Both the position numbers and the translations under genes were made by a program. Shown in pieces: positions 1-7,300 of a DNA stretch of 8,022 nucleotides. The DNA lies in NCBI GenBank assembly GCA_021767845.1, contig JAASSQ010000125.1:1-8022 (forward strand), written 5' to 3'. This DNA comes from Roseovarius sp. (GTDB taxonomy: Bacteria; Pseudomonadota; Alphaproteobacteria; Rhodobacterales; Rhodobacteraceae). The number at the start of each line of letters is the position of its first letter. The stretch's first letter is position 1. The notes beneath the pieces were generated by a model. The model was not told the DNA's origin. It searched no databases and was given only the letters and a program-made list of their open reading frames with translations.

Positions 1-59
1 GATCAAGGAAACAACGCCCGCACGGACGCGGACGTGACAGGACAAGAAAGAGGTTAGAG
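1..59 (+). other. 5' leader of the outer-membrane barrel gene
   Basis: This short stretch ahead of the barrel gene is purine-rich close to the start codon. I see no -35/-10 pair with proper spacing, so the promoter probably lies left of the window edge. No upstream gene end can be recognised. Confidence 0.4.
47..53 (+). promoter_or_regulatory. Shine-Dalgarno site of the barrel gene
   Basis: The purine run AAAGAGG lies 6 nt before the ATG at 60. It is the best-looking ribosome binding site in the window and fixes the start at 60 rather than at the later in-frame ATG (Met7, position 78), which would shorten the signal peptide. Confidence 0.75.
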
Positions 60-653
60 ATGTTCAAGCAAGGCTCCATGATCGCGGCCGCGCTGGCCGT
101 GGCCAGCGCCCCCGCTTTCGCCGGATCGGCCAGCGAACCGGCACCCGACCCGGTGGTCAGCACCCCGGCCCCGGCGCCCGCCCCCGCCAGCCCGAACTGG
201 ACCGGCCCCTACCTGGGTGGCCAGATCGGCTTTGGCAACGTGGACACCAACGTGCCCAATGTTGACGGCGACGGCGCGATCGGCGGCCTGTCGGCCGGCT
301 ACGATTACGACTTTGGCCAGTGGGTCGTCGGCGGCGGCCTCGATTACGACTGGGCCGACATCAGCCTCGGCACCGGCGCGCCCACCCTCGAGAACGTCTT
401 CCGCGCCAAGCTGCGCGGCGGCTACAAGGTGGGCAACGGCCTGATCTACGGCACCGGCGGCTATGCCAACGCCGACACCGACACGCTCGGCGACGAGGAT
501 GGCTACTTCGTCGGTGCGGGCTACGAGCACATGGTCACCCAGAACGTCTCGCTGGGCGGCGAGGTGCTCTATCACGAGTTCGACGATTTCAACTCGACCA
601 CCACCGATGTCGAAGCGACCACGGTGCAGCTGCGCGGCAGCTTCCGGTTCTAA
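60..653 (+). CDS. small outer-membrane beta-barrel protein (porin-like / OmpA-like barrel fold)
   Basis: The 197-residue product is a secreted outer-membrane protein. Residues 1-21 form a signal peptide: Lys3, a hydrophobic Ala/Val core, and an AFA-G cleavage site after Ala21. Residues 27-45 are a Pro/Ala-rich linker. From about residue 47 (NWTGPYLGGQIGFG) the chain alternates aromatic, Gly and polar residues, as expected for transmembrane beta strands (YLGGQIGFG, GGLSAGYDYDF, WVVGGGLDYDW, FRAKLRGGYKVG, GLIYGTGGYA, YFVGAGYEHMV, VSLGGEVLYHEF, TTVQLRGSFRF). It ends in Phe, the usual C-terminal signal for barrel assembly by the BAM complex. About eight strands can be picked out, fitting the small-barrel (OMP_b-brl) group common in alphaproteobacteria. 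Loops are rich in Asp, so cation binding is possible but unproven. It appears monocistronic, with its own terminator. Substrate and function cannot be told from sequence. Confidence 0.88.
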   Translation: MFKQGSMIAAALAVASAPAFAGSASEPAPDPVVSTPAPAPAPASPNWTGPYLGGQIGFGNVDTNVPNVDGDGAIGGLSAGYDYDFGQWVVGGGLDYDWADISLGTGAPTLENVFRAKLRGGYKVGNGLIYGTGGYANADTDTLGDEDGYFVGAGYEHMVTQNVSLGGEVLYHEFDDFNSTTTDVEATTVQLRGSFRF

Positions 654-680
654 GCGGCCGTCAAGTCCCTCCCAAGGCAG

Positions 681-710
681 AAGGGCGCGCCCCGGCGGCG
701 CGCCCTTTTT
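681..710 (+). terminator. intrinsic terminator of the barrel gene
   Basis: AAGGGCGCGCC (681-691) pairs perfectly with GGCGCGCCCTT (697-707) around a 5-nt loop, and a run of five T (706-710) follows on the + strand. It starts 28 nt after the TAA of the barrel gene. Read on the - strand the same stem is followed only by TTCTGCC, so it should work poorly for transcripts coming from hisG, although partial two-way action is possible. Confidence 0.88.
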
Positions 711-736
711 CATGGCCCGGCGGCCGCGCCGTCGCC

Positions 737-813
737 CGTTTCGTACGAAACGCGCGGCACGCCCCCCGCGTTTCGTACGAAAGCGGGGGGTAAATGTGAC
801 GGGTCGTACGAAA
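737..813. repeat. triplet of phased TTTCGTACGAAA palindromes
   Basis: Three copies of one palindrome lie between the barrel-gene terminator and the end of hisG. Copy 1 is 739-750 and extends to a perfect 16-bp palindrome, CGTTTCGTACGAAACG (737-752). Copy 2 is 771-782, perfect over 12 bp. Copy 3 is 802-813 and matches 10 of 12, with GG replacing the first TT; its inner 8 bp (804-811) remain palindromic. Centres are 32 and 31 bp apart, about three helical turns, so the copies face the same side of the DNA. I found no other CGTACG in the window. The form suits a dimeric DNA-binding protein acting cooperatively, but the position between two converging gene ends is unusual for a promoter operator. 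A repeat linked to chromosome organisation or a 3'-end element is also possible. The binding partner is unknown. Confidence 0.8.
762..790. repeat. nested G/C hairpin around the middle palindrome
   Basis: CCCCCCGC (762-769) pairs with GCGGGGGG (783-790), enclosing the palindrome at 771-782, with only G770 unpaired. As RNA this gives an 8-bp G/C stem stacked on an A/U-richer inner stem. It lies 28 nt past the hisG stop on the - strand. No T-run follows in either direction, so it is not a classical intrinsic terminator. It could protect the 3' end of the hisSZG mRNA or, as DNA, favour a cruciform. Confidence 0.65.
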
Positions 814-818
814 TCCGG

Positions 819-1514
819 TCAGTCCAGCGCCAGCTTGGCCAGCAGGGTCCGCAAGGTGGTGCGATCGGCCTCCTCCATCGCCGCGCGACGGGCGCGGAAC
901 AGCGTCGCCTGGCTGCGCAGGATCAGCCCATCTTCCAGTATTTTCAAATGGTTGGCCCGCAGCGTGTCGCCGGTCGAGGTGATGTCCGCGATCGCCTCGG
1001 CGGTTTCGTTCTTGACCGTCCCTTCCGTCGCGCCCTGGCTATCGACCAATTGGTAATCGGCCACCCCGTTGTCGCGCAGGAACTCGCGCACCTGCCGATG
1101 GTATTTTGTGGCAATTCTCATGCGAAATCCATGGGTTAGACGGAACGCCGCGGCGGCTGCATCCAAGTCGTCCAGCGTGTTCACATCCACCCAGACCGTC
1201 GGCACCGCCAGCACCAGGTCCGCCTGCCCGAACCCCAACGGCGCCAATTCCTCGACCACCCGGTCCCACTGACCCAGCTTTTCGCGCACCAGGTCGGTCC
1301 CGGTCACGCCCAGATGGATGCGCCCGGCGGCCAGTTCGCGCGGGATCTCACCCGCCGACAGAAGAACAAGTTCAACGTTATCAATGCCTTGGACGTATCC
1401 GGCATATTCGCGGTCCGACCCCGCGCGCCCCAGCTCGATGCCCCGGTCGCCGAACCAGTCAAAGGTCTTTTCCATCAACCGCCCCTTGGACGGCACACCC
1501 AGCTTGAGGCTCAT
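819..1514 (-). CDS. hisG: ATP phosphoribosyltransferase, short-form catalytic subunit
   Basis: HisG catalyses the first, committed step of histidine synthesis: ATP + PRPP to N1-(5-phosphoribosyl)-ATP + PPi, in the cytoplasm. At 231 residues this is the short form, lacking the C-terminal histidine-sensing domain of the roughly 300-residue long form, and so expected to need HisZ. Visible motifs are the N-terminal LGVPSKGRL (5-13), GVTGTDLV (69-76), ATKYHR (135-140) and the PRPP-binding segment EAIADITSTGDTL (173-185). The ATG at 1514 overlaps the hisZ stop as ATGA. A purine-rich GGGGGA inside the hisZ end lies 5 nt before it, which points to translational coupling. It is the last gene of the hisS-hisZ-hisG unit. 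Its TGA (821-819) is only 6 bp from the third palindrome copy. The product is complete and no key motif is missing. Confidence 0.96.
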   Translation of the reverse strand: MSLKLGVPSKGRLMEKTFDWFGDRGIELGRAGSDREYAGYVQGIDNVELVLLSAGEIPRELAAGRIHLGVTGTDLVREKLGQWDRVVEELAPLGFGQADLVLAVPTVWVDVNTLDDLDAAAAAFRLTHGFRMRIATKYHRQVREFLRDNGVADYQLVDSQGATEGTVKNETAEAIADITSTGDTLRANHLKILEDGLILRSQATLFRARRAAMEEADRTTLRTLLAKLALD

Positions 1515-2596
1515 GACAGTCCCCCAAGGTCCACCACCAGCCCCGGCCGGACCACCCCGCCAACCGCCGGTATCTCGCGCCCCTGCCCCAGTTGGCGGGT
1601 CAGCGCGTCATAGCGCCCCCCGGTCGCCACGGGGGGCAGGTCGGGGCGATTTTCTGCATAGAAACCAAAGACAAAGCCGTCATAATATTCCATGTTCGTG
1701 CGCCCGTAGCTGGCCTCGAAATCCAGGTTTTCGATCTCGATTCCGCGCGCCTCCAACGCCTCCAGCCGCCACGCCAGCCGGTCCACCGCCGGCTGAATCG
1801 CCGGCATGTCCACCGCGATGTCGCGCAGTTGCTCCAGCGCATTGTCGGATGTCTCGCGCACGCCAAGGATCGCGTCGATCAACGCCACCTCGTTTTCCGA
1901 GATCGGATCGGTCGCGGCATCTTCTTTCAACGCCTTGATTCGGCTTAGAATTTCGGCTTCGCTGCGCAGCCCGATCATTGGCCCGGCCCCGGCCATCGGG
2001 TCCGGTTTGGCCAACAGCGCGGCGCGGCTCTCGGGCGTTTTCGCCCGTCCCGAATACCGCTCCATCAACGCCCGGAACCGGCGCGGCCGCCAGATGTGCC
2101 TCGCCAGCGCCCGCTTGCGCCGTTCAGTGGTCCGCAGCGCGTCCACCGCCGCCATCAGGATACCGATATCGCCCGTCGCCGCGCGTAGGCCCAAGGGCTG
2201 CAACGCATTGTAAATAAGCGCAAAAACCCGGGCGTCCGCCGCCTCGGGCGCGGTCCGGTCGAACAGCTCGACCCCCACCTGCATGTATTCATTGGCGCGG
2301 TCCGGGTCGTCCTCCTGCCGGCGGAACACCTCGCCCGAATAGGTATAACAGGCCGGTTCCGCCCCGTGCTCCATGTGCATCTGCACAACCGGCACGGTGA
2401 AATCGGGCCGCAGCATCTGCTCCCCGCGCAGCGCGTCCGAGGTGATATAGGCCCGCGCGCGGATGTCCTCGCCGTAAAGGTCCAGCAGCACTTCGGCGGG
2501 CTGCAGCACCGCCGTTTCCACCGGCCGTGCGCCTTCGGCCTCGAACAGCGCCCTGAGCCGCGCCGCCTCGGCCCGGATCGCGGCACGGTCGGTCAT
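1511..2596 (-). CDS. hisZ: ATP phosphoribosyltransferase regulatory subunit (HisRS-like)
   Basis: HisZ is a non-charging paralogue of the histidyl-tRNA synthetase catalytic core. It joins short-form HisG in a hetero-octamer, activates it and confers feedback inhibition by histidine. The 361 residues keep class II synthetase landmarks: LRPDFTVPV (62-70), a motif 2 region YTYSGEVFRRQ (84-94), and a motif 3 start ATGGRYDAL (324-332). The end of motif 3 is altered: where HisRS has a GVDRLL-type arginine helix, this protein reads AVGGVVRPGLVVD (344-356), and it stops there without an anticodon-binding domain. That combination separates it from a true HisRS. Its ATG (2596) overlaps the hisS TGA and its TGA overlaps the hisG ATG, both as ATGA, so production of the two enzyme subunits is probably coupled. 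The start fits both the overlap and the family N-terminus. Confidence 0.93.
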   Translation of the reverse strand: MTDRAAIRAEAARLRALFEAEGARPVETAVLQPAEVLLDLYGEDIRARAYITSDALRGEQMLRPDFTVPVVQMHMEHGAEPACYTYSGEVFRRQEDDPDRANEYMQVGVELFDRTAPEAADARVFALIYNALQPLGLRAATGDIGILMAAVDALRTTERRKRALARHIWRPRRFRALMERYSGRAKTPESRAALLAKPDPMAGAGPMIGLRSEAEILSRIKALKEDAATDPISENEVALIDAILGVRETSDNALEQLRDIAVDMPAIQPAVDRLAWRLEALEARGIEIENLDFEASYGRTNMEYYDGFVFGFYAENRPDLPPVATGGRYDALTRQLGQGREIPAVGGVVRPGLVVDLGGLS

Positions 2597-4071
2597 TGCC
2601 CCTGCCCGTCCAGCATTTCACGCACCTTTTCAACAAGTTGCGCGCGCGGTACCTCGAACTGGCTGGGCCGCTCCTTCCATTCTTCCAGCGTCGCATCCTG
2701 TGCGATCCGCGCGCCAAGGATCAGGTCCTTGATCTGCACGACGCCGCGTTCCTTCTCGTCGCCGCCTTCGATCACCGCCACCGGGCTGCCGCGCCGGTCG
2801 GCGTATTTCATCTGGTTGCCGAAATTCTTGGGATTGCCCAGATAAACCTCGGCCCGGATGCCCGCGCGGCGCAATTCGCTTACCATGTCCTGATAATCGG
2901 CCATCCGGTCACGATCCATCACCGTCACCACCACGGGGCCTTCCACCGTGCCGCCGATCCGGCCCTTTTCGCGCAGCGCCGCCAGGAGCCGGTCCACCCC
3001 GATGGACACGCCCGTGGCCGGCACGGCCTGTCCGGTAAAACGCTTGACCAGATCGTCATAGCGCCCGCCGCCCGCGACCGACCCGAATTGCCGCTTGCGG
3101 CCCTTCTCGTCGAAGATTTCAAAGGTCAATTCGGCCTCGAACACCGGCCCTGTGTAATAGCCAAGCCCGCGCACGACCGACGGATCGATCTCCACCCGGT
3201 CCGGGCCATAGCCTTGCGCCGCCAGCAATTCCGAAATGGTTTCAAGCTCTTGCACGCCTTCGCGCCCAATGGCTGAATCGCCCACCGCCGCCCGCAGGTT
3301 GGCAAGCGTGTCACCCGCATCGGCGCTTTTCGAGGTCAGGAAGGCCAGAACCGGATCGGCCTGATCCTCGCTCAGGCCGACCCCGTCGATGAACGCCCCC
3401 GAGGCATCCAGCCGCCCCTTGGTCAGCAACTCGCGCACCCCCGCTTCGCCGACCTTGTCGAACTTGTCTATCGTGCGCATCACTGCCGCACTGCGCTCTT
3501 CGTCATCGGTCAGGCCCATGCTCTCCAGCACACCGTTGAGAACCTTGCGGTTGTTCACCCGGACGATGAAATCGCCGCGCGGGATGCCGACCTTTTCCAG
3601 CGTATCGGCCAGCATCGCGCAGATCTCGGCGTCGGCGGCCACGCTCGGCGCGCCCACCGTATCCGCATCGCATTGATAGAATTGCCGAAACCGCCCCGGT
3701 CCCGGCTTTTCGTTGCGCCAGACCGGCCCCATCGCATAGCGGCGATAAGGCGTGGGCAGATCGTTGCGGTGCTGGGCATAGACCCGCGCCAGCGGCGCGG
3801 TCAGATCATAGCGCAGCGCCAGCCAGTCGCCCTCGTCCTCCTGCCAGGCAAAGACCCCCTCGTTCGGGCGGTCGACGTCGGGCAGGAATTTGCCAAGCGC
3901 CTCGACCGTCTCCACCGCCGAGGATTCCAGCGCATCGAACCCGTAGAGATGATAGACCTCGGCGATGGTTTGCAGCATCTCGGCCCGCTCGGTGACCTCG
4001 GGCCCGAAATAGTCGCGGAACCCCTTGGGCGTCTCGGCCTTGGGGCGGGGGGATTTCTTCTGCTTGGCCAT
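2593..4071 (-). CDS. hisS: histidine-tRNA ligase, divergent alphaproteobacterial type
   Basis: HisS attaches histidine to tRNA-His using ATP, in the cytoplasm as a homodimer. The 492-residue protein has the full class II layout: PKGFRDY near motif 1 (15-21), LRYDLTAPLAR (86-96), motif 2 GPVWRNEKPGPGRFRQFYQ (115-133), the histidine-binding RGLGYYTGPVFE (301-312), motif 3 GGRYDDL through GVSIGVDRLLAAL (335-366), and an anticodon-binding domain at about 378-487. Motif 2 reads PGPGR and FYQCD, unlike the PQxGR and FHQ of the E. coli enzyme. The start at 4071 (MAKQKK) is the only good ATG before the conserved PKGFRD; the frame is open further upstream but is not protein-like and runs through the promoter region. 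The ribosome binding site is weak (GGA 8 nt before). It leads the operon and overlaps hisZ by 4 bp. I see no histidine-codon leader peptide or T-box. Confidence 0.95.
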   Translation of the reverse strand: MAKQKKSPRPKAETPKGFRDYFGPEVTERAEMLQTIAEVYHLYGFDALESSAVETVEALGKFLPDVDRPNEGVFAWQEDEGDWLALRYDLTAPLARVYAQHRNDLPTPYRRYAMGPVWRNEKPGPGRFRQFYQCDADTVGAPSVAADAEICAMLADTLEKVGIPRGDFIVRVNNRKVLNGVLESMGLTDDEERSAAVMRTIDKFDKVGEAGVRELLTKGRLDASGAFIDGVGLSEDQADPVLAFLTSKSADAGDTLANLRAAVGDSAIGREGVQELETISELLAAQGYGPDRVEIDPSVVRGLGYYTGPVFEAELTFEIFDEKGRKRQFGSVAGGGRYDDLVKRFTGQAVPATGVSIGVDRLLAALREKGRIGGTVEGPVVVTVMDRDRMADYQDMVSELRRAGIRAEVYLGNPKNFGNQMKYADRRGSPVAVIEGGDEKERGVVQIKDLILGARIAQDATLEEWKERPSQFEVPRAQLVEKVREMLDGQGQ

Positions 4072-4105
4072 CTTGCGGATCCATCGGCGTTTGCACTTGC
4101 CGCTG

Positions 4106-4134
4106 CGTCTAGCGGATGGGGCCACCGGGGGCAA
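4106..4134 (-). promoter_or_regulatory. candidate promoter of hisS-hisZ-hisG
   Basis: On the - strand TTGCCC (4134-4129) and TAGACG (4111-4106) are separated by 17 bp. This would place the transcript start near 4099, about 28 nt before the hisS ATG. Both boxes are weak matches to sigma-70 consensus, so the call rests mainly on spacing and position. Confidence 0.3.
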
Positions 4135-4152
4135 GCTGTGGCACGGACCCGA

Positions 4153-4181
4153 TTGACCACGCGGCGCAGACCCCGTTAGAT
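4153..4181 (+). promoter_or_regulatory. candidate promoter of slyX, implying a leaderless mRNA
   Basis: TTGACC (4153-4158, 5 of 6 to the -35 consensus) and TTAGAT (4176-4181, 3 of 6 to the -10) are 17 bp apart. Transcription would begin about 7 nt after the -10, at or next to the A of the slyX ATG at 4188. No Shine-Dalgarno is present between the -10 and the ATG, which agrees with a leaderless transcript. Confidence 0.45.
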
Positions 4182-4187
4182 CGCCGC

Positions 4188-4382
4188 ATGGAACGCCTTG
4201 AAGAACAGATCGCCCACCTGACCCGCGCGCTTGACGACCTGTCCGAGACCGTGACCCGCCAGGAACGCGAGATCGCGTTGCTGACACGCCGGGTCGCCCT
4301 GCTGCTCGAACGCGAGGCCGCACGCGAACAGGATCAGGGCGGCGGCATGGTGATGGGCGACGAACGCCCGCCGCACTGGTAG
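4188..4382 (+). CDS. slyX: SlyX family protein
   Basis: This 64-residue protein matches the SlyX family in length and pattern. It has an N-terminal amphipathic coiled coil (about 1-47) with Leu/Ile/Val heptads (MERLEEQIAHLTRALDDLSE, then VTRQEREIALLTRRVALLLE), a short polar linker, and a C-terminal RPPHW close to the PPHY ending of E. coli SlyX. The family's molecular role is unknown; the name comes from its position next to slyD in E. coli, and here neither slyD nor another linked gene is present. The ATG at 4188 is chosen because family members begin directly at the coiled coil. An in-frame ATG at 4116 would add 24 residues without coiled-coil character and would lie upstream of the predicted promoter. 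It diverges from hisS and ends 10 bp from the dnaE stop. Confidence 0.88.
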   Translation: MERLEEQIAHLTRALDDLSETVTRQEREIALLTRRVALLLEREAAREQDQGGGMVMGDERPPHW

Positions 4383-4392
4383 GCGTCACGCC

Positions 4393-7300
4393 CTACAGCT
4401 CCTCCACCGTCAGAACGCCGGTCAGGCTCTTGATCGCGCCCTTGATCTGCGGGTTGACCGGGAACTCCTCGCCCGCGTCGATCTCGACCTCGCCGGGCAG
4501 GCCCGCACCCATCAGGCAGAACCGGATCGGCCCCCGCCCGCCGGATTTCACCTGCTGCGCCGCGTTCTGCAGCACCGAGGCCACCGACGGGATCGCCTCC
4601 TGGGTCTCAACGAAGATGCGCAGGCCCATCGCGCCGACATCGGCCACCACCCCGTCGATCGGCGAGACGGACCGGCCCAGCAATTTCAACTGGTCGCTTT
4701 CCATCGTCGCCTCGGCGGTCAGCACCACCTGCGCGCCGGTTTCCAGGTAATCACGCGACTTTTCCAGCGTTTCGGAAAACAGCGTCACCTCGTAGCCGCC
4801 CGTGGTGTCCGACAGTTGCACAAAGGCAAAGCGGTTGCCACGCGCCGATTTGCGCTCCTGCCGGCCCGACACGACCCCGGCCATCTTGACCACCGCCGCG
4901 CCCTTGCGCTCGGCCAATTCGGTGACCTCGTCCAGCGTCTTGATGTCCTTGCGCCTCAGCGCGCCCATGTAGTCGTCCAGCGGATGCCCCGACAGGTAGA
5001 ACCCGATCGCCTTGAACTCCTCGGTCAGGCGTTCGGCGGGCAGCCAGTCCTCCACCGGGCTCAGGCGCGGTTCCGGCAGGTCGTCGCCCGCCTCGCCGAA
5101 CAGCGACACCTGGCTGGAGTTCTTCTGGTCGAAGATCGCCGCGGAATAGCCCATCAGCGCCTCCAGACTGTCGAACACCCGGCGGCGGTTGCGGTCCAGC
5201 TCGTCAAAGGCCCCAGCACGGGCCAGCATTTCCAACGGCCGCTTGCCGATCCGCTTCAGGTCCACCCGGCGCGCGAAATCGTAGAGCGTCGCAAAGGGCC
5301 TATCGCCGCGCCCCTCCACGATCAGGCGCATCGCCTCGACACCCACGTTCTTGAGCGCGCCAAGCGCATAATGCAGCACGCCCCCGCGCACCTGGAACAC
5401 CGCGTCCGAGCGGTTCACGCAGGGCGGCGCATAGGGCAGCTTCAGCCCCTTCTTCACCTCCTCGAAATACACCGCCAGCTTATCGGTCAGGTGGATATCG
5501 CAATTCATCACCCCGGCCATGAACTCCACCGGGTGATTGGCCTTGAGCCACGCGGTCTGGTAGCTGACCACGGCATAGGCCGCCGCGTGCGACTTGTTGA
5601 AACCGTAATTGGCGAATTTCTCCAGCAGGTTCCAGACTTCCAGCGCCTTGTCGTCATCCACCCCGTTGGCCTTGGCGCCGTCGATGAATTTCGGGCGCTC
5701 GGCGTCCATCGCCTCCTTGATCTTCTTGCCCATGGCGCGGCGCAGCAGGTCGGCGCCGCCAAGCGTATAGCCCGCCATCTCCTGCGCGATCTGCATCACC
5801 TGTTCCTGGTAGACGATGATGCCCTGGGTTTCGTCAAGGATATGGTCGATCAGCGGATGCAGCCGGTCGCGTTCGCTCAGCCCGTTCTTGACCTCGCAGT
5901 ATTTCGGGATGTTCTCCATCGGGCCGGGACGATAAAGCGCCACGAGCGCCACGATGTCCTCGATGCAGGTGGGCTTCATCCGCTTCAGCGCATCCATCAT
6001 GCCCGAGCTTTCCACCTGGAACACCGCCACCGTCTTGGCCCGCGCGTAGAGATGGTAGGTCTTCTCGTCATCCAGCGGGATCTGCCCGATGTCGTTCTCG
6101 GCCCCGTCGAACGGCTCGTAGATCGTGCTGCCGTCCTGCGCGATGTGCAGGTCACGCCCCTCGGCGTGGATCTGCTCGATCGCGTTTTGGATCACCGTCA
6201 GGGTCTTGAGGCCAAGGAAGTCGAACTTGACCAGCCCGGCCTGCTCCACCCATTTCATGTTGAACTGCGTGGCCGGCATGTCCGATCGCGGATCCTGGTA
6301 GAGCGGCACCAGCTCGTCCAGCGGGCGGTCCCCGATCACCACGCCCGCGGCGTGGGTCGAGGCGTTGCGCAACAGGCCCTCGACCTTCATGCCGTAATTC
6401 AGCAGCCGGTCCACCACCTCTTCGCTGCGCGCCGCCTCGCGCAGGCGGTCTTCCTGCTGCAGCGCCTGCGAGATCGAGACCGGCTTGACCCCTTCCACCG
6501 GGATCATCTTGCTCAGCTTGTCCACCTGCCCGTAGGGCATCTGCAGCACGCGCCCCAGGTCGCGCACCGCCGCCTTGGACAGCAGCGCTCCGAAGGTGAT
6601 GATCTGCCCCACCTTCTCGCGGCCGTATTTCTCCTGCACGTACTGGATCACCTCTTCGCGGCGATCCATGCAGAAATCGATGTCGAAATCCGGCATCGAG
6701 ACCCGCTCGGGATTGAGGAAGCGTTCGAACAGCAGGCTGTAGCGCAGCGGATCGAGGTCGGTGATGGTCAGCGCATAGGCCACAAGGCTGCCCGCCCCCG
6801 AGCCGCGCCCCGGCCCCACCGGGATGTCATGCTCCTTGGCCCACTTGATGAAATCGGCAACGATCAGGAAATAGCCGGGAAAGCCCATGCCCTCGATGAT
6901 GCCAAGCTCGAACTCAAGCCGCTTTTCATACTCTTCCACCGGGGCCGCGTGCGGGATCACCGCCAGCCGCGCGGCCAGCCCCTCCTTGGCCTGGCGGCGC
7001 AGCTCGTCCACCTCGTCATCGGCGAATCGCGGCAGGATCGGGTCGCGCCTGTAGGCGCCGAAGGCGCAGCGTTTCGCGATCTCGACGGTGTTCTCCAACG
7101 CCTCGGGCAGATCGGCGAACAGCGTCGCCATCTCCTGCGGCGTCTTGAAGTAATGCTGCGCCGTCAGCCGCCGGCGCGGCTCGGCCTGGTCTACATAGGC
7201 CCCATCGGCCACGCACAGCATGGCGTCATGCGCCTCGTACATATCCGCGTCGGGGAAATAGACATCGTTCGTGGCCACCAGCGGCAGCCCCATGCCATAG

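Noticed and set aside
683..705. Same hairpin as a terminator for hisG on the - strand
   Set aside because: In that direction the stem is followed by TTCTGCC and not by a T-run, so evidence for efficient termination is lacking.
54..713. Long antisense open frame of 219 codons across the barrel gene
   Set aside because: It is a mirror of the GC-rich barrel gene. The + strand gene has a signal peptide, ribosome site, barrel pattern and terminator; the antisense product is an Ala/Gly/Val-rich shadow.
737..813. CRISPR array
   Set aside because: The repeats are only 12-16 bp perfect palindromes with about 19 bp between them, three copies, and there are no cas genes. Phased protein-binding sites fit better.
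2596..3276. 226-codon + strand frame opposite hisS
   Set aside because: It lies wholly opposite the hisS coding region, has no ribosome site, and its protein shows no recognisable family pattern. Such shadows are common at this GC content.
3673..4179. 168-codon + strand frame opposite the hisS 5' end
   Set aside because: It lies mostly opposite conserved HisRS motifs and then runs through the hisS-slyX promoter region; there is no independent coding signal.
4072..4187. Histidine attenuator or T-box ahead of hisS
   Set aside because: There is no run of CAC/CAU codons, no terminator/antiterminator pair, and the predicted leader is only about 28 nt.
4072..4389. N-terminal extension of HisS by 106 residues
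   Set aside because: The extension is Arg/Pro/Ser-rich without family similarity, lies opposite slyX, and crosses the probable promoters. Conserved HisRS sequence begins just after the ATG at 4071.
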